Below, piece by piece: positions 33,696 to 41,891 of a stretch of 64,000 bases of DNA. The position numbers and the translations under genes are program-made. The notes under the pieces were generated by a model that had not been told where the DNA came from, searched no databases, and saw only the letters and a program-made list of their open reading frames with translations. Source of the DNA: Planctomycetales bacterium (lineage in GTDB: Bacteria; Planctomycetota; Planctomycetia; Isosphaerales; Isosphaeraceae). How positions within the stretch are numbered: the stretch's first letter is position 1; every line of letters begins with the position of its first letter. The stretch covers positions 1 to 64,000 of the forward strand of contig DAIDKV010000009.1 of assembly GCA_027449865.1 (NCBI GenBank), written 5' to 3'.

Positions 33696-35225
33696 TCAGG
33701 CGGTGTCGGCCCTTCCGGGGGGTCGAAGCACATCGTGCCAGAGCCGGGTGTGGGCGAGTCCGCCCATTGCGAGCCACATCACCAGATAGGTCGCGCCGCC
33801 GCCGACCACGGCCAGCAGAACGTGATAGCGCTGGAGCACCAGGCAGGCGGGAACCATCACGATCGAGCCGACAATCGGCCGGGCGAGGTGGTGGTGCCAG
33901 GCGGGCTGGCGGCCCTCGCGGGCGAGGCATCCGTAGCCGGTGAGCACCAGGGCGAGCCCGACGATCAGCACGCCGGCAGCGGCGCCCGGCAAGCCGAAGG
34001 TCATCCGAAGGACAGCGACGAGCGGTCCGACCGCCACGGCCGCGGCGATCAGGGCCCGGACCCCGACCGACTCGCGGTTCATCGCGATCAAGGTGGTCTG
34101 ATAGAGATACGCCAGGATGAGCAAGGGAGCGCGCCAGATTCCGACCGCGAGCAAGAGGCCGGCGCCGGCGTCGTCGGAGAAGAGCCGTACGAGAGGGTCG
34201 GCGAGGACGGTTCCACCAACCGCGACGGGAACCAGCCCCGCGACCAGAACCTCAATGAGCGAGTCGAGAGCCTCGCGACCCGCGCCCGCGGTCTGTCGCC
34301 AGAGTCGAGAGAGCGCCGGGAAGGCCGCTTGCTGGAGGATCAGACCAAAGGTGAGGATGGCCGTCGAGAGGCGATGCGGCCGGTCGTACCGGCCGACGTC
34401 GGCCCAGGAGCTGAGGAACCCGACAACCAGGTAATCCGCGAGGTTGATCATCGCCTGTGAGATCTGGATCAGGCAGACGGTCCGCCCGCGGCGAACGATG
34501 ATCGAGAGGAACCGAAAGCTGAGCCTGGGCCGAGGCAGGCGGTAGTCTTTCAGGTAGTTCCCCCAGACGATCGCGATCCCGCTCATCTCGCCGATCGCGA
34601 GCCAGAGGGGAACCATCTGAATCTGGCCGGCGTCTCGGACCATCGCGAAGACCCCGGCCGCGTAGATGCTCGTTCGGACGCCGAGGGAGAACGCGACCAG
34701 GCCCATGCGCTCGGTGCCCCGGTAGACGTAGTCGAGCCCAATGGCCGTGGTGAAGAGCATCAGGCCGTAGAGCGTGAGGATGGTCCAGCTCATCCGGTCG
34801 GGGAGCGTCAAGCCGCCGATGACCGTCAGGCCGGTGAAGAGGATCATCGCGAAGAGGGTCTTGTAAGCGAGGACCTGGTCGACCAGCGGCCGGATCAGCC
34901 TTGGGTGGCGCGAGAGTTCTCGCGTCACGATGTAGTCGCTGCTGTCTCTCAGCAGGAGCACCAGCCAGAAGACCAGGTTGAACCCGAACCCAATTCGGCC
35001 GTAGTTCTCATCGTCGAGCCGGGTGGAGAGGTAGAGCATCACCACGATCGAGGTGGTGCGGCACACCAGTTCCGCGAGGCTCATGAAAACGAAGTTCGAT
35101 GCGATCCGGCGACGGGCCGGGCCGTCGACCCGGTGCTGTCGGGCCGGCCTGGGAATCCGACGGGCGGCCGTCGGCTCCGTGGCCTTCGCCCGAGGGGGTC
35201 GCGCGTTGATGGAGGTGCTGGCCAT
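33696..35225 (-). CDS. MOP/Wzx-type polysaccharide flippase
   Basis: A 509-residue membrane protein with about 12-14 helices after a basic, Pro-rich cytoplasmic start (PRPARQHRVDGPARRRIASN). The first family segment is FVFMSLAELVCRTTSIVVML, YLSTRLDDENYGRIGFGFNL, then FWLVLLLRDSSDYIV, as in oligosaccharide flippases. It moves lipid-linked sugar units across the inner membrane. ATG at 35225 is preferred to 35267 on spacing to an AAGGAAG sequence and on family length. It is the first gene of the flippase-glycosyltransferase-YfhO operon. Confidence 0.9.
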   Translation of the reverse strand: MASTSINARPPRAKATEPTAARRIPRPARQHRVDGPARRRIASNFVFMSLAELVCRTTSIVVMLYLSTRLDDENYGRIGFGFNLVFWLVLLLRDSSDYIVTRELSRHPRLIRPLVDQVLAYKTLFAMILFTGLTVIGGLTLPDRMSWTILTLYGLMLFTTAIGLDYVYRGTERMGLVAFSLGVRTSIYAAGVFAMVRDAGQIQMVPLWLAIGEMSGIAIVWGNYLKDYRLPRPRLSFRFLSIIVRRGRTVCLIQISQAMINLADYLVVGFLSSWADVGRYDRPHRLSTAILTFGLILQQAAFPALSRLWRQTAGAGREALDSLIEVLVAGLVPVAVGGTVLADPLVRLFSDDAGAGLLLAVGIWRAPLLILAYLYQTTLIAMNRESVGVRALIAAAVAVGPLVAVLRMTFGLPGAAAGVLIVGLALVLTGYGCLAREGRQPAWHHHLARPIVGSIVMVPACLVLQRYHVLLAVVGGGATYLVMWLAMGGLAHTRLWHDVLRPPGRADTA

Positions 35226-35427
35226 TCGCGAGGCACTTCCTTGTGCGTGGTCCAGGGCTCGCAGCACAACGAGCGCTACTCGCTCGCTGACGGGTTCTCC
35301 ACTTTCATCGGATCGCCCTTCTTCCCCACCTTAATCAGATTCCCCCGGGCACGATCTCGCCTGATGAGTGTTCCTGGTTGGGCGTGGAGCATGGTAGTGA
35401 GGCCCTCGGAGGGTGTCAACGGGAGCT

Positions 35428-36510
35428 TTAGGCGGCCCGACCCCGTCGAAGGCGGTCGAGGGTAACGGCGACCACGATGATGACGCCGATGACGATGTCC
35501 TGGACGGCGTTGGGGATGCCGGCGTGGACGCAGCCATTCTGGAGAACGGCGATGATCAGGCAGCCGATAAGAGTTCCAAGGACGGTTCCCTCGCCGCCGC
35601 TGAGGCTTCCGCCGCCGATGACGACCGCGGCGATCACCTGCAGTTCGAGGCCGGCGGCGGTGGTCGGCACGCCCACGCCGCCGAGCTTGGCGAAGTCGAG
35701 CACGCCGGCGAGACCCGCCGCGAGCCCGCCAACGGCGTAAAGGATGACCTTCATGCCGGGAACGTTGATTCCGCAGAGTCGAGCGGTGGCTTCATTGGAT
35801 CCGATTGCGTAAGAATAGCGGCCAAGCAGGCTGAACTTCAGCGAGACCGCGAGAAAGAGGCTCAGGAGCAGGAGCATCCAGACGCCGGGTGAGACCATCA
35901 GCCAGCGCGGCTCGGGCTGGATCGCGACCAGTCCGCCGAACCAAGAGGGTCGCATCGATGAGGGGACGTAGATCGTGGTGCTCGACGCCAGCCAGGTCGC
36001 CAGCCCTCGATACGCCTGATACGTTCCGAGCGTGATGATGAACGGGACCACGCGAAGCCCGGCGATCAGCCCGCCGTTGATCGCGCCGCAGAGGCCGCCG
36101 GTCAGAATGCCGACCACGATCGCCATCGGGACCGCGGCGTGCCAGGCCCGGAGCGACTCGGGGAGCATCGGGTCGACCTTCTTGATGAAGAGAGCCATCA
36201 CCACGGTCACCAGCGCCACGGTCGAGCCGACCGAGAGGTCGATCCCGCCAGCGATGATGATGAGCGTCATCCCCAGCGCCGCGGTCCCGACGATCATCGT
36301 GTGGCCGGCGATCGTTCGCAGATTGTCGGGTGAGAGGAAGTGGCCCGAGCCGCGCGTCAAATACGTGAAGAACCCAGCGATCAGCGCCAGGCCCACGAAC
36401 GGGCCGACGACCGTCCACACCCATTGCAGAACGTTCCGCAGCCGGCCCGGGCCGGCCGCTCGAATCCCCTCGATATCCTCGATTTCTTCTTTCAATGTTT
36501 TATCCTTCAC
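35428..36510 (-). CDS. sugar ABC transporter permease (RbsC-like)
   Basis: A 360-residue inner-membrane permease of the ribose/autoinducer-2/galactose class with about ten helices. Family segments: GMTLIIIAGGIDLSVGSTVA, GGLCGAINGGLIAGLRVVPF, IITLGTYQAYRGLA, YAIGSNEATARLCGINV and the coupling region GGVGVPTTAAGLELQVIAAV, VIGGGSLSGGEGTVLGTLIG. The GTG start at 36510 follows the ATPase stop by three bases. A single permease gene implies a homodimer. It is last in the binding protein-ATPase-permease operon. Confidence 0.93.
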   Translation of the reverse strand: MKDKTLKEEIEDIEGIRAAGPGRLRNVLQWVWTVVGPFVGLALIAGFFTYLTRGSGHFLSPDNLRTIAGHTMIVGTAALGMTLIIIAGGIDLSVGSTVALVTVVMALFIKKVDPMLPESLRAWHAAVPMAIVVGILTGGLCGAINGGLIAGLRVVPFIITLGTYQAYRGLATWLASSTTIYVPSSMRPSWFGGLVAIQPEPRWLMVSPGVWMLLLLSLFLAVSLKFSLLGRYSYAIGSNEATARLCGINVPGMKVILYAVGGLAAGLAGVLDFAKLGGVGVPTTAAGLELQVIAAVVIGGGSLSGGEGTVLGTLIGCLIIAVLQNGCVHAGIPNAVQDIVIGVIIVVAVTLDRLRRGRAA

Positions 36511-36513
36511 GCT

Positions 36514-38031
36514 TTAATCGGTCGATGACGAGGGATCGATACCTGCGCCCCGGGTAGCGACTTCCATCACGCGGTGTTCGGTCCAGTGGTCGAGGGGGAG
36601 GGCCTCGGTCAGGGCGCCCCGGGACATCACGGCGATCCGGTCGCAGATGCCGAAGAGTTCGGGGAGGTACGAGCTGACAACGAGGATGGCCTTCCCCTGT
36701 GCGGCGAGCTCGCCGAGGAGCCGGTAGATCTGAGCTTTTGAGCCGACGTCGATGCCTCGGGTCGGTTCGTCGAGCAGGAGGACGTCGGCCCGCTGGTGGA
36801 GGAGTCGGGCGAGGGCGACCTTCTGCTGGTTGCCGCCGGAGAGGCCGCCGACCGGCTGCCCTGGGCCGGCCGCGGCGATCCGAAGGCGTTTGATCCAGTC
36901 GTTAACCTCGCGCCGGCGCTCGCCCAGGCTGAGCCAGCCGCCGCGCGCGTGTCGACGGAGGCCAGGGTAGGTCATGTTGTCCTCGATCGGGAGGTTCAGG
37001 GCGAGACCCTCGCCCTTGCGGTCCTCGCTGAGGAAGCCGACGCCCTCGTCGATCCGCCGTCGCGGTCGAGCGGAGTTGTCGTCGGAATGGGCCACGCGAA
37101 CGCGGCCGTCGACCACCGGGCCCAGGCCGAAGATCGCGCGGACCAATCGCGTTCGCCCAGCGCCGACGAGTCCGGCGAGGCCGACAATCTCGCCGCGCCG
37201 GACGGCCAGGTCGACCGGCTTGCCGCGCTCCGAGGCCCGGAAGCCCGATAGCTCCAGGATCGGCTCGCCGGGTTGGTGCGGGACGCGAGGGAAGAGCTCG
37301 CCCGGATCCCGGCCGATCATCCGGGCGATGATCGAGCGCTCGTCGGTCTCGGCGAGAGTTCCCTCGCCGACCGACCGACCGTCACGAAGGACGGTGTAGG
37401 TCTGGGCGACCCTGCGCACCTCTTCGAGGAAGTGACTGATGTAGACGATCGCCATTCCCCGGTCGCGAAGGCGGTCGATGATCGCGAAGAGGCGGTGGGC
37501 GTCGCGCTCGGAGAGCGAGCTGGTCGGTTCGTCGAACACGATCACCCGGGCTTTTGAGACCAGCGCCCGGGCGACCTCGACGAGCTGCTGCGCGCCGACT
37601 CCGAGGTCTCCTACCCTGGCCTCGGGACGGATGTCGGGATGTTCGAGGAGTTCGAGGGCCTCGGCCGCGATCCGGCGATGTTCGCGAAGGTGCAGCCAGC
37701 CGCCCGAGGAACGCTCCTGGCCGAGCAGGATGTTGGCCTCGACGGTGAGCGCCGGTGCCAGGGCGAGCTCCTGGTAGATCATCGCGACGCCTCGCGAGAG
37801 GGCCTCGCGAGGGCCTCGCGGAGCGTAGGGCTCGCCGTCGAGGGTCATCGTGCCCGAATCGGGGCGGATCGCCCCGCTCAGCACCTTCATCAGCGTGCTC
37901 TTCCCCGCCCCATTCTCGCCGATCAGCGCCCGGACCTCGCCGGCGCCGACCGTGAGCGAGACGCCGTCGAGCGCCCGAGTGGCGCCGAACGACTTGCCGA
38001 CGTCCTGCATTCGCAGTTCTTTGAAGTTCAT
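36514..38031 (-). CDS. sugar ABC transporter ATPase (RbsA-like, two nucleotide-binding domains)
   Basis: A 505-residue protein with two fused ABC domains. Domain 1 has Walker A GENGAGKST (about 38-46), signature LGVGAQQLVEVARAL and Walker B ARVIVFDEPTSSL. Domain 2 has a degenerate Walker A, GLVGAGRTRLV, the consensus signature LSGGNQQKVALARLL and Walker B DVLLLDEPTRGIDVG. This asymmetry is normal for RbsA/MglA. It lies between the genes for the binding protein and the permease and should energise import of a monosaccharide of unknown identity. Confidence 0.94.
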   Translation of the reverse strand: MNFKELRMQDVGKSFGATRALDGVSLTVGAGEVRALIGENGAGKSTLMKVLSGAIRPDSGTMTLDGEPYAPRGPREALSRGVAMIYQELALAPALTVEANILLGQERSSGGWLHLREHRRIAAEALELLEHPDIRPEARVGDLGVGAQQLVEVARALVSKARVIVFDEPTSSLSERDAHRLFAIIDRLRDRGMAIVYISHFLEEVRRVAQTYTVLRDGRSVGEGTLAETDERSIIARMIGRDPGELFPRVPHQPGEPILELSGFRASERGKPVDLAVRRGEIVGLAGLVGAGRTRLVRAIFGLGPVVDGRVRVAHSDDNSARPRRRIDEGVGFLSEDRKGEGLALNLPIEDNMTYPGLRRHARGGWLSLGERRREVNDWIKRLRIAAAGPGQPVGGLSGGNQQKVALARLLHQRADVLLLDEPTRGIDVGSKAQIYRLLGELAAQGKAILVVSSYLPELFGICDRIAVMSRGALTEALPLDHWTEHRVMEVATRGAGIDPSSSTD

Positions 38032-38111
38032 TTTGAATATGGAATTTTCAATATGTCATTAAATTATGAAATCTGTAGAATTGAGGGTGATCGGGGCGGC
38101 GGTGGCGCGGG

Positions 38112-39170
38112 TCATGGGAGCATTCCCGCGCCTTCGAGGGCGCGCATCATCCCGAAGGTGCTCGACTCGTTCGCGCAGAAGACGGCGTCGAACTGGCCTC
38201 GATACCGCGTGAGGAGACTTTCGGCCTTTTGCTGGGCCGAGTCAAAGGTGGGGCCGGCGTACTCGGAGTCGGAGACCATCTTGATCTCGGGGAACTCCTT
38301 CGCGAGGGTGTCGGTGAATCCCTTCTCGCGCTGTTCGGTGCTCTCGGAACCGACAGCATAGCGAAGAAGGATCAAGCGGCCCTTGCCGTGGAGGACCTCG
38401 CCGAGCCGGCGAGCGGCCAGAACGCCGCCATGGTAGTTGTCGGTGGCGACGTAGCTGACGGTCCTGTCGCTGTCGAGGTTGGAGTCGAAAGCGAGGACCG
38501 GGATCCCGCGGGCGATCGCCGCCTCGACCGGTTCGACCAGCGCCTGCGCGTCGAGCGGGGCGACGGCGATCCCGTCGACACCGGCGGCGACCGCGCTCTG
38601 GATCAGCTCGATCTGCTTGGTCCGGTCGTCCTCTTTTTGAGGGCCCATCCAGGTGATCTCGACGTTCCCCAGCTCCTCGGCCGCCTTCAGGGCGCCGGCG
38701 TGTACCGATTCCCAGAACTCGTGAGTGGTCCCCTTCGGAATCACGATGATCTTCCACTTCTTCGACTTCGGCCCGGAGAGGCTCGCGTTGCTCACGTTTT
38801 CCGCGCGGGCGGGGTGGATGAGCTTGTCGATCTCGGGCTGCTTGTAATTCTCGGGGGTGACGAGCGCCTCGCCGGTCGAGATCCGACGCTCGACAGGTTG
38901 CTTCTCCAGGCTCTTGACCAGTGTCTTGACGCTGGTCTCACCGATCCGGATCGGGTTCTGCACGACCAGGCCCTGAATGCGGCCCTGGCCGAGCGCGCCG
39001 ATGAGGGCCTCGCTCGCGTCGAAGCCGATCAGGACGACGCCCCTGTTCGCCGATCCGGCCGGCGCCGACGATCCGCCGGGGGCCGATCCGGCGCCCTCGT
39101 CGGATCCGCCACAACCCACCAGAACCACCGCTGCCAGCACAATCCCGATGTTCTTGCCCGGACGACTCAT
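38112..39170 (-). CDS. circularly permuted sugar-binding lipoprotein of an ABC transporter
   Basis: A 352-residue periplasmic lipoprotein. The signal peptide ends in lipobox VLVGC (Cys20), followed by a Ser/Gly/Ala linker. Residues 43-120 read GVVLIGFDASEALIGALGQG and LVVQNPIRIGETSVKTLVKS, then ALVTPENYKQPEIDKLIHP, which in ordinary RbsB-type proteins is the C-terminal part. After a short linker, residues 138-352 start KWKIIVIPKGTTHEFWESVH, normally the first strand of the mature protein, and run through FDSNLDSDRTVSYVATDN and TEQREKGF to FDAVFCANESSTFGMMRALE, stopping at GAGMLP, exactly where VGFD should follow. All ligand-contact segments are kept but their order is rotated. ATG 39170 has GGGGG eight bases upstream. 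It heads an operon with ATPase and permease genes. Confidence 0.88.
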   Translation of the reverse strand: MSRPGKNIGIVLAAVVLVGCGGSDEGAGSAPGGSSAPAGSANRGVVLIGFDASEALIGALGQGRIQGLVVQNPIRIGETSVKTLVKSLEKQPVERRISTGEALVTPENYKQPEIDKLIHPARAENVSNASLSGPKSKKWKIIVIPKGTTHEFWESVHAGALKAAEELGNVEITWMGPQKEDDRTKQIELIQSAVAAGVDGIAVAPLDAQALVEPVEAAIARGIPVLAFDSNLDSDRTVSYVATDNYHGGVLAARRLGEVLHGKGRLILLRYAVGSESTEQREKGFTDTLAKEFPEIKMVSDSEYAGPTFDSAQQKAESLLTRYRGQFDAVFCANESSTFGMMRALEGAGMLP

Positions 39171-39758
39171 CGGTTCAACCCCCGAATTCGATACGACCCT
39201 GGAATGGAGCCTCATCGTAGGGGCGCCGTTCTGGCCCCGTCAAGCAGGACGATCGCCATCCGCAGGACCAGGGCAACCCGCCCGATCGGCCCGTGTGTTG
39301 GGTTCGTTCGTCGCGTTTGGCGAGATCCCCCGGCCCATTTGGCTGCCATTCTGGCTGTCGCAAAATATGCGGCTGCCAGAGTTGGCTTCGTTTGTCGTCG
39401 GCGCTGGTCTTCGGCGCCGATCGGCGCCTGCCGGATTGGCAGCGGTGGGTTCGTTCGCGCGATTTTCGAGGGTGTCCTGGGGCTTTTCCTCATTTGCTGG
39501 GCGGCTCCGAGTGGGACCAGGCCTTCCCGAATTTGAGACGCTTCCTGCTTGGACGTCCGATCTGTTTCCGATGGTTGCTCGTTTTTCCCGAGAATGGGAG
39601 GGATGGGGTTGGATTGAGACAGATGAATCGATCGGATGAAAAAAAGGAAATCTCGGAACCCCTTGCGAAAATTCGGATTGCTGAATTCGATCGATTCTGG
39701 TTGAAATCCCGGTCGTATCTCCAGGGATGGATCCCCATGATCGCTGAAGGAGCCGACC
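39171..39758. other. divergent intergenic region with short direct repeats
   Basis: The region holds promoters for the leftward sugar transporter operon and the rightward PEP-CTERM gene. GGGTTCGTTCG occurs at 39300-39310 and 39447-39457, each followed by a similar cgcg..tt..cgag sequence, with a weaker third copy at about 39382-39397. The right part (about 39620-39720) is relatively AT-rich. GAAGGAG lies six bases before the PEP-CTERM ATG. No gene was recognised. Confidence 0.45.
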
Positions 39759-40451
39759 ATGTTGCCCCGCTTCCGATCCTTGCTCGCGTTTTCGATCGTC
39801 TTGCTTGCCCCGATGGCCGCCCAGGCTGTTCCGATCACGTACAACTTCGCCGGACAGCTTGCCCAGCCCGTCAACGGCGCGAGCCAGTTTAGCGGGTCGT
39901 TCACGATGGATTCGAACCCAAATTTCATCCCGCTGCCCGCAGTCCTCCCGGGCACCCTGACCGAGACGAGTAGCGACGTCTCGATGACGCTTCATCTGGG
40001 AAGTCAGACGTACGACTTTTCCAACACTCCAGGTCAGAGCGGCGCGGCGCTTTACGTGAACTCGCCGCTGCAAGGCTACTCGTACCCCTCCGGGTCGCCG
40101 CAGGAGAGCATCTCGCTGAATGGAGCCCTGTTCACCGGTTCGGCCGGTAGTGCGCCGTCGTTCACGGTCAACTTCCAGCAAGCCGGGGGATTTTTCTCGA
40201 CGACCGACCTGGGGAAGCTCTCGACGTCTTCCTTTTCCTCCGGGGTCCACTTCTCGGCGATGTCGGGGGGCCAGTCCACCGCCAGCAACGGAACCCTTAC
40301 GTCGATTGAGCAGGTCTCGGCGCCCGAGCCGGGTTCGCTGGCGATCTTCGGCGGGCTGGCGATCGCGGCGATGATCACCGCGCGTCGGCGTGTGGCATGT
40401 CGAACCGGAGCCGACGGCCGGCGTGAGGGCCCTCGGGCTTCTCGCGGATGA
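39759..40451 (+). CDS. PEP-CTERM sorting-domain protein
   Basis: A 230-residue secreted protein. The signal peptide is SLLAFSIVLLAPMAAQAVPI, with cleavage near QA-VP. The central region is a Ser/Thr/Gly-rich beta-type domain of unknown function. At about residues 191-212 lies the sorting signal APEPGSLAIFGGLAIAAMIT followed by ARRR: the PEP motif, a membrane helix and a basic stop, recognised by exosortase. Unusually, 19 residues (VACRTGADGRREGPRASRG) follow the basic cluster, where such proteins usually end; this tail is antisense to the end of the HlyD-type gene, with a 77-base overlap. No exosortase gene is in the window. Confidence 0.85.
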   Translation: MLPRFRSLLAFSIVLLAPMAAQAVPITYNFAGQLAQPVNGASQFSGSFTMDSNPNFIPLPAVLPGTLTETSSDVSMTLHLGSQTYDFSNTPGQSGAALYVNSPLQGYSYPSGSPQESISLNGALFTGSAGSAPSFTVNFQQAGGFFSTTDLGKLSTSSFSSGVHFSAMSGGQSTASNGTLTSIEQVSAPEPGSLAIFGGLAIAAMITARRRVACRTGADGRREGPRASRG

Positions 40452-41820
40452 AGATCCTCGGCTCGACCGAGAGGCCGGCAAAGAGCGGCGTCTCGGGCGG
40501 GTTGCCGTCGGTCAGGTCGACCCGGACCGGTAGCCGCTGCACGATCTTCACGAAGTTGCCCGTCGCGTTCTGTGGAGGCAAGAGTGCGGTGGCGGCGCCC
40601 GTGCCGGGGCTGAAGCCGGTCACCCGGCCGCGGAAGACCTTGTCGGGATATGCATCCACCCGGATCTCGACCGGATGACCGATCCGGATCGGCTCGAGCT
40701 GCGTTTCCTTGAAGTTGCAGTCGATCCAGACCTCGGAGAGCGACCGGATTGCGAGGAGCCTTTGTCCCTGCGCCACGCGGTCGCCCGGGTTCACGTTCCG
40801 GTTCGAGACAATTCCGTCGATGTCGGCGGTGATCTTGCAGTAGCTTAGCATCAGCCGGGCCTCGGCGAGTTGCGCCTCGGCTTGCTCGACCTTCGCGCGG
40901 GCCGTGGCGACATCGGGCGCGTTCTCGACGGTGTCGACGATCAGACGGTCGATATCACCGCCTGGGGCCCGGCCGCGGATCTCGTCGATAAAGCGGTCGG
41001 GCGTCTCGTAATAGCCAGGGACTTTTACCCCCAGTTGAGCCAGGTTCACCGCGAGCTGACCGAGCGACGCGAGGACCGAGGGGTGATGCTGCGACCAGTC
41101 GGCCGGGACGTCTTCCAGCGGCTTGCCGGGCGGCGGCTCTTCCGGGAGACCGAGACCCGCCCGGATGCTATGGACCTGAGCCTCGGCCTGACGAACCCTC
41201 GCCCTTGCCTGCTCCAGGTCGGTCTGGCGGACGTCGGCCTGCTCCTGAGTGACGGACTTCCGGCGCGCGAGCTCGGCGTATCGGGTTGCCTCGGTGCGAG
41301 CCAGCTCCTCGGCGGCACGCGCCTCCTTCAGCCGGGCGACTGCGCCCCGGAGCCCGGCCTCCTGGTCGTTCACCTCATCGATCGCCGCCGCCAGCTTGAA
41401 CCGGTTCGCTCTCGCCGCGGCGACCGCCGACTGCGCGCCCGCGATCGCCTGGTCGACGGCTCGTTTCGCCGCCTCGACCGACGCCTCCGCCTCGCGCACC
41501 TTGACCTTCTCCATCGTGTCGTCGAGGACGATGAGCAAATCGCCCTTGCGGACGTAATCGTTATTATCGACCCGCACTTCCGCCACGTTCTCGGTGATTC
41601 TCGGCGCCACCGCCGTCGCGTGCGAGTTGACGTAGGCGTCGTCGGTCGAGACGGTCCGCATGGCCAGCTCGAACCTCGGGTAGAGGTAATACCCGGCGCC
41701 GGCGAGAACTCCCGCGACGACGATCAGCGTGAGCAACCGGCGGGGCCATCGCTTTTGGGGCGACTCCGACGGGCGATCGTTCGCGGGTGGCTTCGGGGTG
41801 GTCTTCTCGGGATCGCTCAT
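40375..41820 (-). CDS. HlyD/EmrA-type membrane fusion protein
   Basis: A 481-residue periplasmic adaptor anchored by one helix (LLTLIVVAGVLAGAGYYLYP, about 29-48). The lipoyl-like half motifs are VSTDDAYVNSHATAVAPRIT and RKGDLLIVLDD; a long alpha-helical hairpin runs from about 105 to 330, and the second half-motif is ADIDGIVSNRNVNPGDRVAQ. The beta-barrel part has EVWIDCNFKETQLEPIRIGH. It pairs with the MFS exporter encoded immediately upstream, as EmrA with EmrB. The C-terminal end overlaps the PEP-CTERM gene on the other strand. No outer-membrane TolC-like gene is adjacent. Confidence 0.92.
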   Translation of the reverse strand: MSDPEKTTPKPPANDRPSESPQKRWPRRLLTLIVVAGVLAGAGYYLYPRFELAMRTVSTDDAYVNSHATAVAPRITENVAEVRVDNNDYVRKGDLLIVLDDTMEKVKVREAEASVEAAKRAVDQAIAGAQSAVAAARANRFKLAAAIDEVNDQEAGLRGAVARLKEARAAEELARTEATRYAELARRKSVTQEQADVRQTDLEQARARVRQAEAQVHSIRAGLGLPEEPPPGKPLEDVPADWSQHHPSVLASLGQLAVNLAQLGVKVPGYYETPDRFIDEIRGRAPGGDIDRLIVDTVENAPDVATARAKVEQAEAQLAEARLMLSYCKITADIDGIVSNRNVNPGDRVAQGQRLLAIRSLSEVWIDCNFKETQLEPIRIGHPVEIRVDAYPDKVFRGRVTGFSPGTGAATALLPPQNATGNFVKIVQRLPVRVDLTDGNPPETPLFAGLSVEPRIFIREKPEGPHAGRRLRFDMPHADAR

Positions 41821-41891
41821 GCCTCTTGTCCTGCGGGCGGCCGGGCGCCCGTCGATCGAGTCCAGATTCCGGATTCCAGATTCCAGGGGTC

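Noticed and set aside
31747-33789. A 680-codon plus-strand open frame
   Set aside because: It is antisense to the YfhO and glycosyltransferase genes, which have recognisable motifs; no family feature was seen in it.
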